In this document: in pieces, positions 17,501 through 26,500 of the stretch
Layout: the number at the start of each line of letters is the position of its first letter
How positions within the stretch are numbered: position 1 is the stretch's first letter
Virus record (IMG/VR): IMGVR_UViG_3300032241_000369
Coordinates: 1-41,352 of that record
DNA: 41,352 nucleotides
From: a virus
Reading direction: 5' to 3' (one strand)
Translations under genes and position numbers: made by a program
The notes under the pieces: model-generated
The model's database searches: none
What the model saw: only the letters and a program-made list of their open reading frames with translations
What the model was told of the DNA's origin: nothing

Positions 17501-20500
17501 GTAGTTGTTACTATGTTAGTTACTGTAACATAAGGAATCAATTCTGATTTAGGAATATATACTGTTTCACTAGTTCCATTGCCCGATAACGTTCTTGTGA
17601 TATTAGGTACGCCCTGTACAGAAATTGCTTTGATAGAACCTGCTGTGCTTGTGCTTGTAACTGTAATTATTAAATCGTTTTGATCATAGTGAGTATAAGT
17701 TACGCCATCACTGTTTAGAGTGTAGTAGCTTCTTTGACCACCAAGGCTAGTTCCAAATATTCTTAGAATGTCGTTGACTACATAGCCTGTACCTGTAGTA
17801 ATAGTTGTTACTATATAATTGCTAGGAATAGTATTTGTTATTCCAACATCAAATGTTGCTCCGTTGCCTAGGCTATGCTCTGTTTCGTCTACACTAACGT
17901 TGTTGAATGAGCTTGCTCCGTCAATTCTTACACCATTTAGATATGTATTAATCTGTGTTCCTGTAGCAATACTAAATGGAGTAGTAACCCCAACGCTACC
18001 GTTGTTTAGCTCGGCTAGCTGTAATGACAATGTAGCCACTGTTGCACTCACAACTGCTACTTGAGACTGTAGCGATTCTATCTGTGCCACCAATGATGTA
18101 TAGTAAGGATTTAATACCGATTGGTTTCCTAATGCGGTACTTACGGTCGTGTACTGTGCTACCGTGCCTAGTGTATTTTGTACATAAGTTATCTGGCTGT
18201 TTAGACTTGTTTGTTCTGCTGTTGCAGAAAATAATTCGGATGATATTAAATTAAAATCGTTTGAATTAGAAACCTGAGGATTTAAAACAACCCCATAATA
18301 ATCAGGAGTAGAATAGTTATCCCACGCAGAAGTCCAGTAAGGTAACACTCCATAACCGCCCGAGAAGCTGTATGGTAGAGTATCAACTTTAACACCAGGA
18401 AAATCAATACCTGTCATTAATTGACCTAGCTGATCGGCACCAGGCATTCCTGATGTAGGTGCATAATAATCTTGTATTCTATCTACTGCTGTAAAATATT
18501 CTATATCTTTTGGATATGTTATTTCTATAGTGCTTTTGATAGTAGGAACTGCAGATAATTCTAATGTTGCAAATTCTTTGCTATATTCAATATCGCTTTG
18601 ACTGTACTTGGTTTCAAACCCAGTTGGGCCTGTCATTATGTAAGATGTACCTGTATTTGTTACAAAAGAACCTGTGCTAATAGTAATCGTGTAGGAATCA
18701 GAAAGTTGGAGAACCCCATTAATTTTCAATTCTATATTGGCTTTGTCCATAGTAGGAATCCATGTCAATGGATAACGGAACGTTTCTCCATCTGCTAGAT
18801 AATTGTCTGTAAAATCTTTGGATCCAACTTCTCTATTATATCCAACACGGTCAAATTTAAGTGTTGTAGTTATAGAACGAACAGCACTATTTCCTAATAT
18901 AGGATAAGCTGTTGCAATTACAACTGTAGGTCCGCCACCTCCTGCCATTACTATAGTAGGTGTTGTAGCGTAGCCTGTTCCTGGATTTGTTACGATGATC
19001 TTGTAAACAGTTCCATTAGAAATATATGCATCTGCTGTAGCGCCAGTGCCCAAATCTCCAGGTGCAGAAATAATCTGTACTGTAGGAGCAAATTGATATC
19101 CTTTACCTCCACTAGTTACAATAATTTCTTGTATACCGTAGGTGTAATTTGTAAACCAATTGTTCCAAGGAGCAGATAGTAACTCGCCATTTCCAAACCC
19201 AACTGTACGGAAACGCTTTTGATTCGCATCCCAATAACTAGGTAAGTCAAAGTCGGTTACTAGTGTACTGCTGTAGTCAGTTGTTGTATAGTTTACTGTA
19301 AAATTACGAATCTTAGTATGATATGGTTTAACTTCGTTAATATATGATTCGTAGTAGTTACTGTCTTGTAGTTTATAGGTAGGACGTTGATCCAAAGAAC
19401 CTGCATGATTTGTTACACCAATAAATGTTGTCTTGAATGTCCAGTCTAGATTTTTTTGTTCGCTTAGTGCGTACTTGACTGCTTTGAAATATAAAGTATT
19501 CCAGTAGACTCTTAAATCTCCTACAAATATATCATCTTTCAATGCCAGCAATATATAGTTTAATTCTTGATCAGGTGTTTGGTCAAAGGCTGTTTGGTCA
19601 AACGACGATATTTCATCAAACGCATAAACGGAATTTATAGTGTTCCATAACAAGCTACTGAATTGAATAGTGCCATTTTCGCTAACCATTAAATCCCAAT
19701 TCGCATCAAATGTGCCAACCAGGTTTCCACTAGCGGTTCTTCTCAAGATTAGATAACGGCCATCGCCTCCGTTTCTAACTTTGACATAATTACCTTCTGC
19801 TACTGTACTTAGGATATCTAATTCATATGTGCTATCAACAGTACTCACAGCAGGCTGTAGTTCGTTATATGACGGATCTTTCCAATCGATATAATTCCAA
19901 TAGTATGTTGTATTGTAAGATTGTGTTTGAGATTTAACCCATACTTGTTTACTTTGGACCCATTGATAGATCGCCCAATTACCGTTGCTGGAAGAATCTG
20001 TCTGAACAACACCTGCATATGGTCTTATATTACCGTATGCTACAGTATATCCTTTACCGGCTGATATTATATTAGCACCTACAATTTGTCCTTGAGAATT
20101 TAATACAGTCGTTACAACAGCACCTGTACCATCTCCTGTGATTTCGATATATGGCGCATTTATATAACCGTTTCCAGGATTTAGTATCGTTATTGCATCA
20201 ATACCGCCGTTATCGTTGACACTAATTGAAACTTCTGCCTGTGCAAAGAACTTAGTTACAATAAAGTTTAATGTAGCTAGGTCGGGCACAACTGTATCAT
20301 ACACTCCGGTATTGGCCGCAAGAATTTCTTCCATGGCATTTAGGTTGCTAAAGCTACGCGATCCATTTATTAATTTTGTTGATAAAATACTGTTTGCATA
20401 TTCAAATATATTTTTCATAGCTTGTCTTCTATCAACAAACATGCTTTGACGCGGACGAATATTGATACCTGTTTGCAATCTACTTGGTAGAGTAGGATCA

Positions 20501-23500
20501 GGGACAAGATTACCTAGCGAATCGTGACCTAATATACTATCAATTAATTTTTGTTCTAGCATGGAATTAGGCATACTTTCCGAGTTGCCTTCTTCAACTA
20601 ATAACCATTCAGTATGTATTTGGGCCGCGTTATCTATAGTATCCATTTCTATCGACAAGTGAATATTGTCAGACACTAATGACGTTTTATAATTTACCAT
20701 AGCCAATGCTGTTGGTCCAAGCAACATAGCATACTGTAATCCCTGTGCTTGAGGATTGCTGATTAAACTAGCAACGTCAAATGCACTCATTCGTCTAGTT
20801 GTATTTGCAGGAAGTACTGTTTTATTTTTAACCCAGAAATAATATACATTAGTGAATGACGCTGAAACAGAGTTATAAACTTGTTTAACACTCATTACTG
20901 AATTATCAGAATACTTAGGTTGTCCGCTTATTCCTTGCGCCAGACCATCTGCTGTATCTGCTAATGCCGCCCACTGGCTTGGTAGGTATTGTGTACCGAC
21001 CCATTCGTATACGTCAAACGTACTACCAGGAAATACTCCTCCCCAATTATTTCGTCTATAATCATAGGTGTCTTGCTCATACCACATGTACTTGACAGAG
21101 CTCAAATCCCACCATAGTTGACCAACATGTTCATCAATCCAGTTAGTATTCGTGTCTACAACTACTGCGGAATTTCCTAGACTATAAACAGCAGGGTCAA
21201 ACAATGATTTAAATTTTAATTCTTGATCAGCTTGTCCAGGTATACGACCTTTAATAGGATCTATAAATTCAATGTAATCTACGATTTCTTGATTAAAGTC
21301 ATCTAATGTTACTACTCTTGTTATTTTGTCTAAGTCAACTAGATCATCTTCCGATCTAATAACTTTCCAAGAATTTGTTGTTCCATCTTTACCTGTGAAT
21401 AAAACTATCTGTCCTGTAGCGGCTCCTGCTAAAACTGTAGTAGGTGCTCCAATTATAATCTCATTTGAAGTAATGGTAGCATTATTTCCAAACCCGCTTC
21501 CGGCAACTGCATCGGATGAACTTAATTGTTGACCAAATGCAAAATAGTTGTTATACTCAGTATACACATATACTGATCCAGAACTTGTTGTTATTGAAAC
21601 AAAATGTGTAGCTCCAGAATCCCAAGTAATAGGATTATCTTTGTTAAATGTTGTGTTAGGATCGTAAGCACTTCCGAACGCAGTTACTACTAGTGTTTTG
21701 CTGTCGGGACTAGATGCAATATCAAATCCAAATGTAATACCGTTTATTTGATTTGGAGTTTCAATTATTTGACTAGGAACATATTGACCATTTGTAAATG
21801 TTGATACTACTACTGCTCCTTTAGAAATACCTGTCGGTAGTCCTGTTAGAGAAGCAAATAAGAAATTGCCATCCGGTGACATTACAACCTTATTACCAAA
21901 TCCACAAGTTCCTTGTAAATTGGCTCCTAGTGCAGAATTAATAGTAGCAGTAGTAATGCGTTGAACCTGCGTCATTGTTGGTTGGTTTCCAACCGGAGTA
22001 TCCGAATAGACATCTGATAAACTGTATATTGCTACCTCGCCTGCGCCAGGCACACCTATTGCAACATAGTCCATCGTAGAAGTTGATGCAATCGAATAAC
22101 CAAATTGTGCAGATCCCGAATAGCTATGAGACAACTGAACAGGTGTAGTTGCAGTCATAGATATACTTGTCTGTGTTGAAATTAAAGCGTTCGTTACTGT
22201 TAGTCCGTACTCGTATACTTGACCTGCGCCTTCGCCTGGTGCTCCTACTAGTAGTATCTTTTGTCCGGGGATATTTTGTATAGCGAGAGATTGTCCAAAC
22301 AATGCATTAGCTGGTGAGCCATTCGTGCTACCAATTACTGCCAAAGTATTTTGTAGGTTGGTTTGGGTATTGATATTAGATATTTTTACAAGACCACAGT
22401 TATTAAATCCATTTCCAACGAGACTACCAATGCTATGTGCTACTCCGTTAATTACTTGTAGTTTAACATTGCTTGCATTAGGAGCACCCGCTATTATGAT
22501 CCTATCATTGCTTTCATAGGCTATGCTACTACCAAAGTTAGCAGGGATTCCCGAATCAGAAAATGCCGCGTTTGAGTCATTTAACTCCCAGTTTGTTACT
22601 GGTAACAATACTGTTGTAATAACATTTTTGGCATTGCGAGTTAGCTGTGTGTTATAGAAAAATACTCGACCGATATCATTATTAGCCGCATTGCCCAATG
22701 CAGGATTACTATATCCAGGGGCAGATACTATAAGCACACTATCATCTGCAGAAGAATAAACAACAGAACCATATTTTGCAGATTGTTTTGTTATACCACT
22801 AGACAACACACTGCTTTGGAAATTATCCACTCTTTCAATAACTGCCCATTTACCGTCATTGTTGTCAACCCATACCTTAGTGCCAAACCCTGATGTTTCT
22901 AATACTGGATTGTATTGTATGTCACTAAACGTATTAATTCTAGCAGAAACAAAACGGAATAATAATCCCACAGTAGTTTCTGTATTTGTAGGTATACCCG
23001 ATAGCGAAGTGTTTACTAAGAAGGTGTAGGGATCTGGAGTTCCTACTACAATATAAACAGCATCCATTCCTGTGTTGAATCTCGTAACACTTACAACATC
23101 ACCTGCACTAAGACCGTGCTGTTGATCTGTTGAGAATGCAAATTGATTAGGTGCTCCAATTACTAATTGCGCAGATATAGCTTTAGCAGATAATAGTGTA
23201 TATCTTAGAACATCCCAATCGCCGTCCTCTTTGAATCCCATCCATAAGATATCGCCATCTTTCAATTGATTAGGATTTGCAATATCTAGAATACTATTCT
23301 TGTTGTAAACTGTTGCAGTAATATCATCATAGTGTACATAACCTGCGACAGGCATTTTAATACTGCTACTATTGTATGTTGCAGATGTAGTTGTGAACAC
23401 CCATGATTGGTCAGCAAAATTAATAAAGCCTTCTGGTTTTACTAATAGATCATAAGGAGTTTTGTAATATGTTAGGTCGTTAGCAACAACAGGAATTGAA

Positions 23501-26500
23501 TCAACAAACTCAATTAACTGTGGATTTTCTAAGAACGCAGAATCGCTAAGAGCTACTTCGTATTCGTTCTTGGTAATGATACCACCGTAGGTTCCCACAC
23601 GGAATGCCCAAGCTTCATTGAAAGTTACTAGACCCTGTAGGTTATGAAGGCTAGCCTTTGCTAACTTGTCAATAGCACTCTTAGTACCTTTTTCTCTGAT
23701 GTATCCTTGATAGAATTTATATTGTGCAATAGGATCATTAAAAATATTATCTAGATAGATTCTAGGAGTATAACCTGTTAGATGTTGTGCCATCTTTTCT
23801 TGGCCAGCATCAAAATTGTCGATATCTAATGAGTAGAAATCTTCAAACTGATTGATCTTGTAATCAAAGTTAGGATATAAAGTAGGAACAGGTTTTTTAG
23901 GTAACAAACTCCATTGATTGAAATTAAATGCTATGCTACCGGGAATTAAAACGTTAGTGCCGTAATATTTTCCGTTGTATCTTACAACATCGCCTGCTTG
24001 ATAATCAGTATATTGTGCCCAGTTTTGTATTTCAGCATTATCATATACAAAGCCAGGGCTAAAGAAATCGCCAGTCCACTTTGCTGTTCTAAATCCGCTT
24101 ACGTTTACCCTTAACTGTCTGTAACCTGTTTCTATCTGATAGATTATATCACCAAACAAACTTGTGTTATTGATAATAATAGCATGTTCTTTTTGAACTG
24201 TGCTAAACTGTGCAAAGAATATTCCTTCTTGTGTGTTTATTGTTTGTACTGTAAACACACTATCTTGTCTGCTGATTGTATAGTTGTGTTGAGGGAATGG
24301 ATTTCCATCTGCCTTATAAAGACTGTACTCATAATAAGGATCATCTAAGTTATCAACAACTCCACTAGTCATGTTAAACTTGATTCTATCAGCAAAAGGA
24401 CTTACTGTAATAATAGAATTAGGTTCCCAATTTTGAGAAGTCCAATATAAAAATTCTCTACCACTGAATGTCCAGTCCATGACTACATTTAAATCTGGCT
24501 GTACTTCGTCAAATACGAATCCTTGAGTTTTCAACCACTCGCCGTAACCCACGATTATATCAAATACAGCCTGTATAGTTGGGAATGTAGTGCCGTATGG
24601 TACTATTGTAACTGTTGATTCAAATCTAACAGCACCCAACACGCTTACTCCACCTAGTGTAGGAAGTTTAGGTAACTGCTGGAAGTATTGAGACCCGCCA
24701 AAAGTATTGCCGGCAGTATGAGATAATGTAACAATATAATATGCTCCGGAATATCCAACATACTGTCCTTTCTGATAGAATTGTCCAGCCGTCCATACAA
24801 CATATGATTCGCTCACTCCACCCACGTTGATAGTAGGATCAGTACTGGTTCTAACAGGGCGGTATATTCTATAGTAAGGACGATTCTTGTCGTAACCTCG
24901 GATAGTATATCCGTCGACTCCTTTTTGTACAATTATACCCGAAGCAGAATAAGTGTTGCTAGGATTACTTACGTTGAAGTAAATGTCATAATCTTCTTGT
25001 GGTAATAAAACACCGGGGTTAGCACTTGTAGGATCTACCGCATCAATAATAATTCTAATTTTATCCTTGCTGATAAATCCGCCCATTTTTCCAAATAGGT
25101 TATAATCTATATTTGATAGATCTTCTTGTAATTGTGTTGCATATCCGTATGTTCGTTGATTGTTGGCTTCTACTAATAGTACATTGTAACCAGACGAAAG
25201 GATTCTGTTTCCGTTTATATCTAATTGATTCCATAACAGCAAGTTAGATATATCTAAGAATTTTTGTGTATCTTCTTCGACCAGCTGTGTTGCTTGAGTA
25301 TTTGCTAATATAGTTTCAGTAGTATATCTATATTGATCTGCAATATTTTTAATCATTCTGCTAGGATCAAACATGTATGCAGAATAAATCACAGGACGAG
25401 TTAAGGCTAGCAATATCTGTACAGCATAAGGCCATAAACTGCTTCGGCGCCATGCAGTTTCTGCAGGTCCTTGATCTCCAAAATTCCACGGTTGAGCTAT
25501 TAGAGCAGTATCAATACTTCCGATTATATTTGTAATATCAACTGTTAAAAGATTTCCGTTAGAATCTACAGGAATTATGTCTAATAGATTTGGACGTACA
25601 TATAACGGATCTACTCCGGCACGATCGCCTTGACGAATACGTCCATCACGTAGGTCTTCCCACAATAATAAATTACCGCTAGTATACGGATATGATCCAT
25701 ACTGTGCATCCCACCAAGATGGCTTGACAGTGAATCCTAACATTTCCCAAGGACATGTATGAGGACGATCTGTGTCATAGTACCACTTAAATATCGCTCT
25801 CCAGTTGCCAGGTAATGGTAATCCTGTTACAACGTCTGTTGCGGCGCCATTACTATAATTCCATGTCTTTGGATTTAAGGCATTAAACGAATCATTAGTC
25901 TGATAATCTATTCCAAAGAATCCTGCCCATTTTAAGAAATCAGAAATTATAATATTGTTAGTGTCAAAAGGACCATAGTCATTAGATCTAAATGCACCAG
26001 GAATGATCTCGTTCATGTCCAGCAATTCTCTGTTGTACTGGACTTTTAAATTGTTATAGATTCTAGTTTCTAACTCTAATATAACAGCATCTCTAAAATC
26101 ACCATAGGCGGTAATAATACTACCATCGTGACCTTGTATCACAGTTGTAGGAGTTACATAAGTATCGTCAAGGTATATAGAAGGAATATATGCAGGATAT
26201 AATCCTAACTTAGTAGGAGTTGGAGGAATATAACATCCTGCAGTATTGCCGTAGTCTTTTACTGTAATAACATCATTTAACTTTAAGGTTATTGATAGTG
26301 TTACTACAGTTTCTACCTCACTAAAGGTATAATCTTGACCATAGACTAACTGCGTGTTATTATGATAAACTAAAATAGCACGAACGCCTAATACGTCATT
26401 ATTAAATTCGCTAGTTAGACTATAGTTCTTAACACGTGGATCAGTTACTGTATAATTCCTAACTATTGCATCTTGTCCAAATGCAATCATATCAGAATAG

